Source of the DNA: Herminiimonas arsenitoxidans
GTDB taxonomy: Bacteria > Pseudomonadota > Gammaproteobacteria > Burkholderiales > Burkholderiaceae_D
Assembly (NCBI RefSeq): GCF_900130075.1
Contig: NZ_LT671418.1
Location: forward strand, 186,001-250,000
Direction of reading: 5' to 3'
DNA length: 64,000 bases
The notes beneath the pieces are model-generated. The model saw only the letters and a list, made by a program, of their open reading frames with translations, was not told the origin of the DNA and ran no database searches. How positions within the stretch are numbered: the first letter of the stretch is position 1; each line of letters starts with the position of its first letter. Below are positions 8,327 to 19,007 of this stretch, piece after piece. The position numbers were made by a program, and so were the translations under genes.

Positions 8327-10084
8327 ATGACCTCAGACGCAAGTACTACTGCAGTTAACAGTAATAAAATCGGTGAAGAAATCACCGGCGCAGAAATCGT
8401 CGTACGTTGCCTGGCCGAAGAAGGTGTTGAACATGTGTTCGGCTATCCTGGTGGCGCAGTGCTGTACATCTACGACGCGATCTTCAGCCACAGCAAATTC
8501 CAGCATATCTTGGTACGCCACGAGCAGGCTGCCGTGCATGCTGCTGACGCATATTCCCGTAGCTCCAATAAAGTCGGCGTTTGCCTTGTGACCTCCGGTC
8601 CAGGTGTAACCAATGCTGTCACTGGTCTGGCTACTGCGTATATGGACTCCATTCCAATGATCATCATTTCCGGTCAAGTGCCTTCGCACGCGATTGGTCT
8701 GGATGCGTTCCAGGAGTGCGATACGGTCGGGATTACCCGTCCATGCGTCAAACACAATTTCCTCGTCAAGGATGTCAAAGATCTCGCAGCGACGATGAAG
8801 AAGGCTTTCTACATCGCTACTACCGGCCGTCCAGGTCCGGTGCTGATCGACATCCCTAAAGACATCACGATGCACAAGACGACCTTCGAATATCCGAAGG
8901 AAGTCGAAATGCGTTCGTACAAACCAGTCGACAAAGGTCATTCCGGTCAAATCCGCAAAGCGGTGCAATTATTGCTGCAAGCCGAACGTCCGATGATTTA
9001 TACCGGCGGCGGCGTGATTCTGGCCAATGCATCCGAAGAGCTGAATCGTCTGGTCGACAAACTCGGTTACCCATGCACCAACACCTTGATGGGTTTGGGC
9101 GCGTACAAAGCATCGAGCGACAAGTTTGTCGGTATGCCAGGTATGCACGGTACTTACGAAGCCAATATGGCTATGCAGCACTCCGACGTGATGATCGCGA
9201 TCGGTGCGCGCTTCGATGACCGTGTGATCGGCAATCCAAAACATTTTTCGTCGAACCCGCGCAAAATCATTCACATCGACATCGACCCATCGTCGATTTC
9301 GAAACGCGTCAAGGTTGATATTCCTATCGTCGGCAACGTCAAGGAAGTGCTGGTTGAATTGCTGGCACAACTGGATGCCGCTGAAGCCAAGCCGAACAGC
9401 GTTGCGCTGTCCGCATGGTGGAAGCAGATCAACGAATGGCGCAAACGCGAATGCCTGAAGTTTGCCGACTCGACCGAAGTGATCAAGCCGCAATCGGTGA
9501 TCCAGAAAGTCTGGGACATCACCAAGGGCGATGCCTTCATTACCTCGGACGTCGGTCAGCATCAAATGTGGGCGGCACAATACTATCCATTCGATAAACC
9601 ACGTCGCTGGATCAATTCCGGTGGCTTGGGCACCATGGGTGTGGGCTTGCCGTACGCCATGGGCGTGCAGATGGCCAATCCTGATGCAACCGTTGCCTGT
9701 ATCACTGGTGAAGCATCGATCCAGATGTGTATTCAAGAATTGGCGACTTGTAAGCAATATCACCTGACACCAAAAATCATTCTGTTGAACAATCGTTTCC
9801 TCGGTATGGTTCGTCAGTGGCAACAGCTTGAATACGGTTCGCGTTATTCCGAGTCCTACATGGATTCTCTGCCAGACTTTAACAAGCTGGTTGAGTCTTA
9901 CGGTCACGTCGGTATGAAGATCGAAAATCCGGCTGATGTCGATGGCGCATTGAAAGAAGCGTTCGATATGAAAGACCGTTTGGTATTCATGAATTTCATT
10001 ACGGATCAAACCGAAAATGTCTGGCCTATGGTCAAGACAGGTAAGGGTTTGACTGAAATGCTGTTGGGTTCGGAGGATCTGTGA
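8327..10084 (+). CDS. ilvB: acetolactate synthase large (catalytic) subunit
   Basis: A thiamine diphosphate enzyme that condenses two pyruvates, or pyruvate with 2-ketobutyrate, in the common pathway to valine, leucine and isoleucine. The 585 residues comprise the N-terminal ThDP-binding domain with the catalytic Glu in LVRHEQAAVHAADA (about 60-73), the middle FAD-binding domain, and the C-terminal ThDP domain with the metal-binding stretch from TGEASIQM to LLNN (about 465-495). In this motif the Gly usual after GE (GEGS) is Ala, a mild change. The start has an AAAGGA site 8 bases upstream. The stop overlaps the regulatory subunit start (TGATG). It would also be called ilvI or ilvG in other schemes. 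Confidence 0.96.
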   Translation: MTSDASTTAVNSNKIGEEITGAEIVVRCLAEEGVEHVFGYPGGAVLYIYDAIFSHSKFQHILVRHEQAAVHAADAYSRSSNKVGVCLVTSGPGVTNAVTGLATAYMDSIPMIIISGQVPSHAIGLDAFQECDTVGITRPCVKHNFLVKDVKDLAATMKKAFYIATTGRPGPVLIDIPKDITMHKTTFEYPKEVEMRSYKPVDKGHSGQIRKAVQLLLQAERPMIYTGGGVILANASEELNRLVDKLGYPCTNTLMGLGAYKASSDKFVGMPGMHGTYEANMAMQHSDVMIAIGARFDDRVIGNPKHFSSNPRKIIHIDIDPSSISKRVKVDIPIVGNVKEVLVELLAQLDAAEAKPNSVALSAWWKQINEWRKRECLKFADSTEVIKPQSVIQKVWDITKGDAFITSDVGQHQMWAAQYYPFDKPRRWINSGGLGTMGVGLPYAMGVQMANPDATVACITGEASIQMCIQELATCKQYHLTPKIILLNNRFLGMVRQWQQLEYGSRYSESYMDSLPDFNKLVESYGHVGMKIENPADVDGALKEAFDMKDRLVFMNFITDQTENVWPMVKTGKGLTEMLLGSEDL

Positions 10085-10575
10085 TGCGCCATATCGTTTC
10101 TGTTTTACTGGAAAATGAAGCGGGTGCCTTGTCGCGCGTAGTTGGTCTGTTCTCCGCGCGTGGTTACAACATTGAAACGTTGACCGTGGCCCCAACCGAA
10201 GATGCAACCTTGTCGCGGATGACGATCGTCACCAGCGGCTCGGACGATGTGATTGAGCAAATCACCAAGCATTTGAACCGTTTGATCGAAGTGGTGAAAG
10301 TAGTCGACCTGACCGAAGGTGCGTTTATCGAACGTGAGCTCATGCTCATCAAGATACGTGCAGTCGGCAAGGAACGTGAAGAAATGAAACGTACTGCGGA
10401 TATCTTCCGCGGTCGTATCATCGACGTCACGGACAAGACTTACACCATCGAGTTGACCGGTAACAAAACCAAGCTCGACGCGTTTATCGATTCGATCGAT
10501 CGCACGGCGATTCTGGAAACTGTCCGTACGGGCGGCTCCGGTATCGGTCGCGGCGAACGCATACTCAAAGTTTAA
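10084..10575 (+). CDS. ilvH: acetolactate synthase small (regulatory) subunit
   Basis: 163 residues with an N-terminal ACT domain (HIVSVLLENEAGALSRVVGLFSARGYNIE is the diagnostic front half, at 2-30) and a C-terminal ACT-like domain. It confers valine feedback inhibition on the catalytic subunit and raises its activity. The ATG at 10084 shares a base with the ilvB stop codon, so translation is coupled; a GTG one codon earlier is also possible. ilvC follows after about 40 bases, completing the first shared steps of branched-chain amino acid synthesis. Confidence 0.96.
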   Translation: MRHIVSVLLENEAGALSRVVGLFSARGYNIETLTVAPTEDATLSRMTIVTSGSDDVIEQITKHLNRLIEVVKVVDLTEGAFIERELMLIKIRAVGKEREEMKRTADIFRGRIIDVTDKTYTIELTGNKTKLDAFIDSIDRTAILETVRTGGSGIGRGERILKV

Positions 10576-11631
<1,056 letters not shown>

Positions 11632-11652
11632 TATTCTTGCTCGATGCGACGC

Positions 11653-11679
11653 TATGCGGCTTTCAGTGAAAGCCGCATA
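11653..11679 (+). repeat. perfect 12-bp stem hairpin after ilvC
   Basis: TATGCGGCTTTC (11653-11664) pairs with GAAAGCCGCATA (11668-11679) around a 3-base loop. No T-tract follows. It stands directly before the true terminator and may stabilise the 3' end of the ilvBHC mRNA. Confidence 0.7.
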
Positions 11680-11683
11680 CAAT

Positions 11684-11713
11684 AAAAAGCTGCGCTCAGG
11701 CGCAGCTTTTTTC
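11684..11713 (+). terminator. intrinsic terminator of the ilvBHC operon
   Basis: AAAAAGCTGCG pairs with CGCAGCTTTTT around the loop CTCAGG, ending in a run of T. The A-run in front makes it usable in both directions. Confidence 0.92.
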
Positions 11714-11826
11714 GTTTACCGATCTTGTAAAAAAGTGTGACGATTGCCATTCAGAAAGAACTTAGCAAATAAGCTTACTGTCGAACTGCCAGCTTGCCTT
11801 TCTTTTACGTTTTTGGGAGATATCCA

Positions 11827-12573
11827 ATGTCACGATTAAAAAATCTTTTCCTTGCCTTGAGCTGTGTTGCCGCGAGCGCGACATCTTTTGCACAAACACC
11901 TATGCAAACCAGCGGCACCTTAGTCGTCGTTCCTGCTTATGGTGAAGTTAAACATGCCAATGACCAAGCACAGTTGACCTTGCTAGTTGAAGAGCAAGAC
12001 AAGGACAAATCAGCTGCAGCTTCGCGTGTAAATCAAAAAATGAAGCAGGGCATGGACATTGTCAGAAAAGCAGATCCGCAAGCAGTTCTGACGACGCGTG
12101 GCTATTACACCTATGCCGTTTATCCGGAAGATCAGCCGCGTCAAAGCAACAAGGCACGGCAGCCTACCAGCTGGCGCGTCGGCCAGTATCTGGAGGTAAA
12201 GACCACTAACCTGAGCGCTTTGCCAAAAACAGTCGCCACTGCACAAGGTGTATTGGCCTTGAGTGGTCTGCAATTCGGTCTGACCGATGCCACTGCCAAA
12301 AAACTGGATGCGCAACGCATCGATGCCACGTATAAGAACCTGACTGAGCGCATTGCATCGATTGCACGTGCAATGGGCCGTAATCCTGCAGATGCGGTGT
12401 TGGATACCGTTGATTTCGAAGGTTCTGGTAATTATGCGCAGGAAGCCGCAGCACCAAAAATGATGATGCGTTCAGCGATGGCTGCAGATGCGGCTCCAGT
12501 TGAAGAGCCTAGCTTTGAGCCGGGCGAAACAACCTTGACCATGCGCGTCGTGGGCAAAGTCAAATTTCGTTAA
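11827..12573 (+). CDS. SIMPL domain protein (DUF541), exported
   Basis: I set the start at 11827, where a GGGAGAT site lies 6 bases upstream and the protein begins with a signal peptide (MSRLKNLFLALSCVAASATSFA, cleavage after Ala-22 likely). The 248 residues then carry the SIMPL/DUF541 fold found in periplasmic or outer-membrane proteins of the BP26/OMP28 group, with the family's central variable segment. Function is poorly known. It occupies the place between ilvC and pssA where many Burkholderiales carry psd. It has its own flanking hairpins and is probably transcribed alone. Confidence 0.85.
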   Translation: MSRLKNLFLALSCVAASATSFAQTPMQTSGTLVVVPAYGEVKHANDQAQLTLLVEEQDKDKSAAASRVNQKMKQGMDIVRKADPQAVLTTRGYYTYAVYPEDQPRQSNKARQPTSWRVGQYLEVKTTNLSALPKTVATAQGVLALSGLQFGLTDATAKKLDAQRIDATYKNLTERIASIARAMGRNPADAVLDTVDFEGSGNYAQEAAAPKMMMRSAMAADAAPVEEPSFEPGETTLTMRVVGKVKFR

Positions 12574-12584
12574 AAGTTTAATGT

Positions 12585-12673
12585 CGTATTGAGGCACATT
12601 TGCTTCAATACGGCACCGATGGTGTGCCGCAACATAAAATCTGTTCATACGCCGCTTGCTCATGCAGCGGCGT
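12585..12673 (+). repeat. two hairpins after the SIMPL gene
   Basis: CGTATTGA (12585-12592) pairs with TCAATACG (12605-12612), and ACGCCGCT (12649-12656) pairs with AGCGGCGT (12666-12673). Neither is followed by a strong T-run, so any terminator activity would be weak. The rest of the 12574-12805 gap shows nothing else. Confidence 0.5.
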
Positions 12674-12805
12674 TGTCATTTCCGCCTTTGTTTTGGGCAA
12701 GATTTACGACATGTTTGCAAGCTCTGCCTGCCGGTTGCATTGCCCGTCTGATACACTACGACTCCTGATCTTCCACCCACACAGCTACCTGAAAACGGGA
12801 TTCGC

Positions 12806-13693
12806 ATGTCAAGTTTCAATCGTCGAAAAGCGAAAAATAGCAAAGCTCCTTTTACCAAGGTCCGTCCGTTGGGCAGACTTGCGCGCAGCAACCAGATTCT
12901 GCAGCAGGATTTGGGCGAAACCATCATGCCGAGACCAACCTTGCGTCGGCGTGGTATTTATCTGTTACCGAATGCATTTACGACCGCAGGACTGTTTTGC
13001 GGGTTCTATGCCATCGTGATGGCGATGAGTCATAAGTTTGATTATGCAGCGATCGCGATTTTTGCCGCGATGGTGCTGGATGCCGTGGATGGTCGTGTGG
13101 CGCGCTTGACGAATACACAGAGCGAATTCGGTGCGCAATACGATAGTCTGGCTGATATGGTTTCCTTTGGCGCTGCACCGGCCTTGGTAGTGTACGTCTG
13201 GGCCTTGCAAGACATGGGTAAGCTGGGTTGGCTGGCGGCATTCGTCTATTGCGCTGGCGGTGCCTTGCGACTGGCCCGTTTCAATACGAATATTGCTGTC
13301 GTTGATAAACGTTACTTCCAGGGCTTGCCTAGCCCGGCGGCAGCGGCCCTCGTTGCCGGCTTCATCTGGCTGATGCAGGACCTCGGTTTTGCTGGACCTG
13401 ATCTGAGCTGGATCGCATGGGGTATCACCTTGTATGCGGGTCTGACGATGGTGACGAATGTTCCGTTCTACAGCTTCAAGGACATCAATTTCCGTAAGTC
13501 GGTGCCGTTCATAGGCATCTTCCTGATTGTTCTGGCTTTCGTAGCGATATCGAGCGATCCGCCTAAAGTGCTGTTTGGTTTGTTCGTCATGTATGGCTTG
13601 TCGGGCTACTGTGTTTACTTCTGGCGCATGGCTAAAGGCAAGCCGGTGAGCAGCATTGTGCAAACAGAACTTGAACCACACGACGATCATTGA
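12806..13693 (+). CDS. pssA: CDP-diacylglycerol--serine O-phosphatidyltransferase
   Basis: Makes phosphatidylserine, the precursor of phosphatidylethanolamine. The 295-residue integral membrane protein carries the CDP-alcohol phosphatidyltransferase signature D-G-x2-A-R-x8-G-x3-D-x3-D in DGRVARLTN...FGAQYDSLAD (about 94-116), with all catalytic Asp residues present. Six to eight hydrophobic helices follow. A 50-residue basic N-terminal extension precedes the first helix; the MPRPTLRRRGIYLLPN Met at about residue 41 is an alternative start. leuA follows within 85 bases, the usual pssA-leuA neighbourhood. The partner decarboxylase gene psd is not in this window. Confidence 0.95.
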   Translation: MSSFNRRKAKNSKAPFTKVRPLGRLARSNQILQQDLGETIMPRPTLRRRGIYLLPNAFTTAGLFCGFYAIVMAMSHKFDYAAIAIFAAMVLDAVDGRVARLTNTQSEFGAQYDSLADMVSFGAAPALVVYVWALQDMGKLGWLAAFVYCAGGALRLARFNTNIAVVDKRYFQGLPSPAAAALVAGFIWLMQDLGFAGPDLSWIAWGITLYAGLTMVTNVPFYSFKDINFRKSVPFIGIFLIVLAFVAISSDPPKVLFGLFVMYGLSGYCVYFWRMAKGKPVSSIVQTELEPHDDH

Positions 13694-13776
13694 TTACGTT
13701 GTATCTCTTCCGTGTTTCTGTTGCCGCGGAAGAGTAGTAAAACGATATAAACAGAGCAATTCCCAAGGAATAAAAC

Positions 13777-15327
13777 ATGTCTGCTAATCCATCAAACAAA
13801 CTCATCATTTTCGACACGACTTTGCGTGACGGTGAACAATCGCCCGGCGCATCGATGACGAAGGATGAAAAAATCCGTATTGCCAGACAGCTCGAACGTT
13901 TGAAGGTCGATATTATCGAAGCTGGTTTTGCGGCGGCTTCGCAAGGCGATTTCGAATCCATACATGCTATTTCCGGCATCATCAAGGACGCGACGATTTG
14001 TTCTCTGTCGCGTGCCAATGACAAGGATATTGCACGCGCGGCAGAAGCGCTGGCACCAGCTGAACGCAAACGTATTCATACCTTCCTCGCGACATCTCCT
14101 TTGCACATGGAGAAGAAGTTGCGCATGACGCCGGATCAGGTTTTTGAACAAGCCAAGATGGCAGTGCGTTACGCACGTAACTTTACGGATGATGTTGAAT
14201 TCAGCCCGGAAGATGGTAGTCGCTCGGATATCGACTTCCTGTGCCGCGTGATTGAAGCGGTCATCAAGGAAGGCGCAACCACGATCAATTTTGCCGATAC
14301 GGTTGGTTACGGTGTGCCTGGTTTGTACGGCAATATGTTGAAGACCTTGCGTGAGCGTATTCCCAACTCGGACAAGGCCGTATGGTCCGTGCATTGCCAC
14401 AACGATCTCGGCATGGCGGTAGCGAATTCACTGGCTGGTGTGATGATAGGCGGCGCACGTCAGGTTGAATGTACCATCAACGGTTTGGGCGAGCGCGCTG
14501 GTAATACTGCGCTGGAAGAAATCGTGATGGCTGTACGTACCCGCAAGGATCACTTCAATCTAGAAGTCGGCATCGATACGACGCAGATTGTGCCGACATC
14601 CAAACTGGTATCGCAAATTACAGGTTTTGCCGTACAGCCGAATAAATCAGTGGTCGGTGCGAATGCATTTGCACATGCTTCCGGTATTCATCAGGATGGC
14701 GTGCTGAAAGCGCGTGACACTTATGAAATCATGCGTGCCGAAGATGTGGGCTGGGCGACCAATAAGATTGTGTTGGGTAAATTGTCTGGTCGCAATGCAT
14801 TCAAGCAACGTCTGGACGAGCTGGGTATCACCTTGGATTCCGGCGCAGACATGGATGCAGCTTTTGTGCGCTTCAAGGAATTGGCTGATCGCAAATCAGA
14901 TATCTTCGACGAAGACATCATGGCCTTGGTGTCCGATGAACAGCATTCGCACGAAAAGGAATACTACAGCTTTGTATCCTTGTCACAGCAATCAGCAACC
15001 GGCGTGAAGCCTGCAGCGAATGTCGTCTTTACCGTAGATGGTAAAGAAGAGAACTGCAAAGGCGAGGGCAATGGCCCAGTCGATGCCATCGTGAACGCGA
15101 TTGAATCTAAAGTCGCCAGCGGCGCTGAATTGCTCTTGTTTTCAGTCAATGCCATTACTACTGGTACCGAGTCACAAGGCGAAGTAACGATGCGTTTGTC
15201 CAAAGCTGGACGTATTGTGAATGGTGTTGGCGCTGATCTGGATATTGTGGTTGCATCGGCCAAAGCATATATTTCTGCGCTGAATAAGCTGCACTCGAAA
15301 ATCGAGAAGTTGAATCCGCAGTTGTAA
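13777..15327 (+). CDS. leuA: 2-isopropylmalate synthase
   Basis: Condenses acetyl-CoA with 2-ketoisovalerate, the first step specific to leucine. The 516-residue protein has the catalytic TIM barrel with [16 protein letters not shown] (about 10-25), metal ligands in the [16 protein letters not shown] stretch (about 207-223), then the linker and a C-terminal LeuA regulatory domain (about 395-515) that binds leucine for feedback inhibition. A strong terminator follows the stop. The gene supplies the leucine branch to the ilvBHC genes a few kb upstream. Confidence 0.97.
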   Translation: MSANPSNKLIIFDTTLRDGEQSPGASMTKDEKIRIARQLERLKVDIIEAGFAAASQGDFESIHAISGIIKDATICSLSRANDKDIARAAEALAPAERKRIHTFLATSPLHMEKKLRMTPDQVFEQAKMAVRYARNFTDDVEFSPEDGSRSDIDFLCRVIEAVIKEGATTINFADTVGYGVPGLYGNMLKTLRERIPNSDKAVWSVHCHNDLGMAVANSLAGVMIGGARQVECTINGLGERAGNTALEEIVMAVRTRKDHFNLEVGIDTTQIVPTSKLVSQITGFAVQPNKSVVGANAFAHASGIHQDGVLKARDTYEIMRAEDVGWATNKIVLGKLSGRNAFKQRLDELGITLDSGADMDAAFVRFKELADRKSDIFDEDIMALVSDEQHSHEKEYYSFVSLSQQSATGVKPAANVVFTVDGKEENCKGEGNGPVDAIVNAIESKVASGAELLLFSVNAITTGTESQGEVTMRLSKAGRIVNGVGADLDIVVASAKAYISALNKLHSKIEKLNPQL

Positions 15328-15349
15328 TTGCTGCGATTTGTTTCAAGTT

Positions 15350-15381
15350 AAAAAGGCCTTGCTGAGAAGCAAGGCCTTTTT
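15350..15381 (+). terminator. intrinsic terminator after leuA
   Basis: AAAAAGGCCTTGC and GCAAGGCCTTTTT form a perfect 13-base stem around TGAGAA, with the T-run at the end. Confidence 0.93.
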
Positions 15382-15536
15382 GTTTGTGTGCTCGTTAAAC
15401 AGATTGGTGCAGGAGAATAAGTTGGCTGATTAAGTGAGAAAGCGTACAGACTGCAAGCGAAAGGGACTCATATAGTCAGCCTTTCTTATCGCAATAAGCG
15501 ATATCAATTCGAGCTGAATTTGTAAATGGAGGTTAT

Positions 15537-15773
15537 ATGAGTCATGCAAATAATTCGCATATCTTCCATCTTCTCCTTGCAGCTATTACGCTTGTTCTAT
15601 TTACAGCAATGGCAGCGGTAGCCATTGTCGCCTGGATTCCTATTCTGCCTGAAGCGATCGCTGCCGATATCGGACGGAGCCAGGATTTATCGCAATACAT
15701 GTTCCTGCATGAGTCGTGGCATTACAGTGCGCGATTACCTGATCAGCTCGCTCTTGCTTACTGCATAAAATGA
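15537..15773 (+). CDS. small membrane protein, unrecognised
   Basis: 78 residues, starting with an ATG 6 bases after a good GGAGG site. There is one strongly hydrophobic helix at about residues 10-35, rich in Ala, Leu and Ile, then a polar tail ending in an HESWHYSARLPDQ-type stretch. I do not recognise a family. It ends 3 bases from the stop of the convergent MHYT-GGDEF-EAL gene. A small hairpin (TATCGC/GCGATA, 15487-15503) sits in its leader. The good ribosome-binding site and membrane segment argue that it is real. Confidence 0.55.
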   Translation: MSHANNSHIFHLLLAAITLVLFTAMAAVAIVAWIPILPEAIAADIGRSQDLSQYMFLHESWHYSARLPDQLALAYCIK

Positions 15774-15776
15774 GCA

Positions 15777-17903
15777 TCAGATAGCTTGCATGCCATGAAT
15801 ATTGGGATTTGGTATTGAGCCAGGATTTGCTTGCAGTATTTCAGCTGCGTGGATGGCGGCCATGAACTGTTCCGAGCCTACAGGGCGTCCCATGAAATAG
15901 CCTTGCAAGGTGTCACATCCCAATGTCGTCAGATATTCCTGCTGCTTTCCTGTCTCTACACCTTCCGCAACGATGCGCAGATTGAGCGAACGGCCTAAGG
16001 CAACAATGGCAGAAACGATCGAGGCATCGTCTGTTCCATGCGCGAGATCACTGATGAAACCGCGATCAATCTTCAACTCAGTCGCTGGCAAACGTTTCAA
16101 ATACAGCAAGCTGGAATAACCCGTGCCGAAATCGTCGATGGAAATTTCGACACCCAAGCTAACCAGCTTCTCCAGTATCGTCAGGCTGGCTTCTACATTG
16201 TGCATGGCCGTTGATTCTGTCACTTCCAGCATCAGGCAAGTGGCAGGCAAGTTGTTGCGCTTCAAGGTCGACTGTACGAGATCAATCAAATTATCGTTGC
16301 TGAACTGCACGGAAGACAAATTAACCGCGACCTTCCAATGTGTATAGCCTTGGTCATACCATGCGCGCATTTGGCGACAAGCCTCATCCAGCACCCATTC
16401 GCCGATCGGTACAATCAATCCTGTTTTTTCAGCCAGACTAATAAAATCACCAGGTGCAATCATGCCGCGTACCGGATGCTGCCAACGCAGCAGTGCTTCT
16501 GCACCAACGACAATACCGTCAGACGTATTGAACTTGGGTTGGTAGTGCAGGCAGAATTCCTTGTGCTCCAGTGCTGCGCGCAAATCCTGTATCAATTGCA
16601 ATTGATTATGCGCATTGGTATTCATCGACGTTTCAAAAAAGTGATAGCCGTTTCGTCCCGTGCTTTTGGTGTGATACATGGCTGCGTCTGCATGGATGAG
16701 CAGGTCGTGACGCGTCTTGCCATCTTCCGGATAAACGGCAATGCCAATGCTGGCTGAGATGCCCAGGTTGTATTGGGATATCTGGAAAGGTTGGTTGAGC
16801 ATGCCGCACAATTTGTCTGCGACTGAGGCCGCATCTTCTGGCTCGCTTACTTCAATCAGCATGACGAATTCATCGCCGCCTAAACGGGCAGCAGTATCCT
16901 GTGCTCTGATGCTATTGCGTATGCGTTGTGCAACGTCAACCAATAACAGGTCGCCAATATGGTGCCCGAGCGAATCATTGATAGCCTTGAATCCATCGAG
17001 ATCGATAAACATCACGGCAAAGCGACCTTGTTCGCGCACAGCCTTGTGCAACATTTGATCAAGTCGGTCTTCCAGCAGAGTACGGTTCGGTAGTTTGGTC
17101 AGATTGTCTTGGAGCGCTTGCTTGGTCAACTCCTGATTAGCCAGTGCCAGTGACTTGACCAATTTTCCTGTTTGCGATTCCAGTCGTGCATCGAGGACGG
17201 AAGTCAGCAAGGCAATTGCCAGCACCGCCAGCGTTACGACAATCACGACTATCGCCAACCAGCCAGGACCGACACCTTCTCTAGCGGCGCTACAGATGCT
17301 GCCGATAGGGAAGTTTGCTGCAGCCATGCCGGTGTAGTGCATGCCGATGATGGCAATACCCATGACAACTGCAGCCATTGCACGTGAACGTTTGACGTGC
17401 GGTGTATTTCTGCGTAGCAGGAACGCAATCCACAAGGCAGCACCAGAAGCAGTAATGGCGATGACAACCGACAGAGTAAAAAGCAGTGGATCGTATTCGA
17501 TGCCAGGTTCCATACGCATCGCAGCCATACCGGTGTAGTGCATGGATGCGATGGCAATGCCCATCAATACGGCGCTGCCCGCCAATTGCATCATCGGGAG
17601 TTGAGGTTGGCTGATGCGCCACAAGGCAAATCCAGAAGCAACGATGGCAATCAGCAGCGACAGAAAGGTAATGCCGAGGTCGTATCCGAGCGGGATAGGA
17701 AGATTGAACGATAGCATGCCGATGAAGTGCATGGACCAAATGCCTATGCCCATAGCAGTCGCACCGCCGGCGAGCCACCAAGTGGCACTTTTTTCGGACG
17801 TTGAATTGATTCTTCCTGCCATATCCAGAGCGGTATATGAGGCGAGGATAGCGACCAGTAACGAAATCGAGACTAGTAATGAATCGTAATGTGCGGTCAG
17901 CAT
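15777..17903 (-). CDS. MHYT-GGDEF-EAL cyclic-di-GMP enzyme
   Basis: 708 residues. The N-terminal MHYT sensor (about 1-245) has seven predicted helices and three MH[FY]xGM motifs (MHFIGM, MHYTGM, MHYTGM), proposed to bind copper and sense oxygen, CO or NO. The GGDEF domain (about 265-425) has an intact ARLGGDEF signature and an I-site (RAQD) five residues ahead. The EAL domain (about 440-690) keeps GAEALLRW, DDFGTGYSSL and the ELKIDRGFI stretch, so both activities look possible. It resembles YkoW/NbdA-type proteins. It is transcribed alone; the 570-base region upstream should hold its promoter. Confidence 0.95.
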   Translation of the reverse strand: MLTAHYDSLLVSISLLVAILASYTALDMAGRINSTSEKSATWWLAGGATAMGIGIWSMHFIGMLSFNLPIPLGYDLGITFLSLLIAIVASGFALWRISQPQLPMMQLAGSAVLMGIAIASMHYTGMAAMRMEPGIEYDPLLFTLSVVIAITASGAALWIAFLLRRNTPHVKRSRAMAAVVMGIAIIGMHYTGMAAANFPIGSICSAAREGVGPGWLAIVVIVVTLAVLAIALLTSVLDARLESQTGKLVKSLALANQELTKQALQDNLTKLPNRTLLEDRLDQMLHKAVREQGRFAVMFIDLDGFKAINDSLGHHIGDLLLVDVAQRIRNSIRAQDTAARLGGDEFVMLIEVSEPEDAASVADKLCGMLNQPFQISQYNLGISASIGIAVYPEDGKTRHDLLIHADAAMYHTKSTGRNGYHFFETSMNTNAHNQLQLIQDLRAALEHKEFCLHYQPKFNTSDGIVVGAEALLRWQHPVRGMIAPGDFISLAEKTGLIVPIGEWVLDEACRQMRAWYDQGYTHWKVAVNLSSVQFSNDNLIDLVQSTLKRNNLPATCLMLEVTESTAMHNVEASLTILEKLVSLGVEISIDDFGTGYSSLLYLKRLPATELKIDRGFISDLAHGTDDASIVSAIVALGRSLNLRIVAEGVETGKQQEYLTTLGCDTLQGYFMGRPVGSEQFMAAIHAAEILQANPGSIPNPNIHGMQAI

Positions 17904-18476
17904 AAAAAGGCTTTATTCATTTAATCAGGCAGACTGTTTTAATGCGAGATTTGCAAGGTTTCTTAATGTGTCATTCAGCATGATTCTTTGCTGATGAGAT
18001 CAACAGTCACCGCACTTATGTTCATTTAGTAAATGAATCTTGAATTGGTATTTCGATAATTCTTGCCGTCTTGAAGGCAGGAATATTGATGCTGGCAATG
18101 CCTATTAATCAATTGCCCAGCATACTAAATGCTTGACGACATTGTACCTTGCTGGACGGAAACTTGAATTTGCAGGTGTCAAAACTTCACTGTCTTGAAT
18201 GAAATTGATATGAAGCTGAGACTAACTGACATGGCTTGAATACATCGGCGTTAATGTGCGTTGCCGAACAGAGTCATGCACAGCTTTCCTTCATATTCTC
18301 AGATTCACACCTGCTTCATACCGAATATTTCGGTGTTCCTGATGAAGAAAATATTTCTACAACTGGATGGATTAGTAGCGCCGATTTACTGTCGAAATAA
18401 GGCTGGACAGAACCTTCTACGGCTCTTGTGAGGAAAACATGAGGGCTGGACTTGATGTTTTCTGAAAGGAATGATG
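17904..18476. other. 570-base intergenic region, divergent
   Basis: The gap lies between the divergent MHYT-GGDEF-EAL and DUF2383 genes. I found no supported gene, tRNA or strong hairpin. It is AT-rich and must contain promoters for both sides, but I cannot assign one with confidence. Confidence 0.5.
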
Positions 18477-18929
18477 ATGAAAGATGATGTAATTTCAACT
18501 CTCAACGATCTAATCGAGACATGTAAAGACGGTGAAGAGGGTTTTAAAACCTGTGCGGAAGATATTGGCGACAGTCAATTGAAGCAACCATTTCTGACGC
18601 TTGCAGCAGGTTGTAGTGCCGCTGGTCAGGAGCTGAAGACCTTGGTGACTGCGCGTGGTGGCAATCTAGAAACAAAAAGCAATCTAGGCGGTACTTTGCA
18701 TCGCCGCTGGATAGATATCAAGTCATCGTTGATGGGAAAAGACGATGAAACCATTATGAATGAATGCGAACGTGGCGAAGATGTGGCGCTCAAGAGTTAT
18801 CGCCGCGCTTTGGAAAAAGATTTGCCGCTTGATGTACGTACTGTGGTAGAGCGTCAGTATCAAGGTGTTATTCAAAACCATGAAGTGATGAAAAATTTGC
18901 GTGAGCGTGTACGCGTATCAGTGACGTAA
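18477..18929 (+). CDS. PA2169-type four-helix-bundle protein (DUF2383)
   Basis: Three ATG codons stand in a row at 18471-18479; the third is best placed behind the AAAGGA site, giving a 150-residue protein. The sequence, beginning MKDDVISTLNDLIETCKDGEEGF, is the typical front of the ferritin-like DUF2383 family, with Cys and Glu residues along helices. The domain is seen in stress-induced proteins of proteobacteria; the function is unproven. It is followed after 78 bases by a DUF883 protein, a common partner, so the two are probably one stress-inducible unit. Confidence 0.85.
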   Translation: MKDDVISTLNDLIETCKDGEEGFKTCAEDIGDSQLKQPFLTLAAGCSAAGQELKTLVTARGGNLETKSNLGGTLHRRWIDIKSSLMGKDDETIMNECERGEDVALKSYRRALEKDLPLDVRTVVERQYQGVIQNHEVMKNLRERVRVSVT

Positions 18930-19007
18930 TTATCTTGTTTGAGTTAGGGCAGTGTTATTGCAGTTGAATACTCAGATCAAATTCAATTCAATTTTTAGGA
19001 GCTGAAC

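Noticed and set aside
8244..8330. 28-codon ORF overlapping the ilvB start by four bases
   Set aside because: The ATG follows an AGGA with no spacing, and the peptide is not rich in Leu, Ile or Val, so it is not a convincing attenuator leader.
12600..13019. 139-codon ORF overlapping the start of pssA in another frame
   Set aside because: It runs over two hairpins and into the pssA coding region; the CDP-alcohol transferase frame is clearly the real one.
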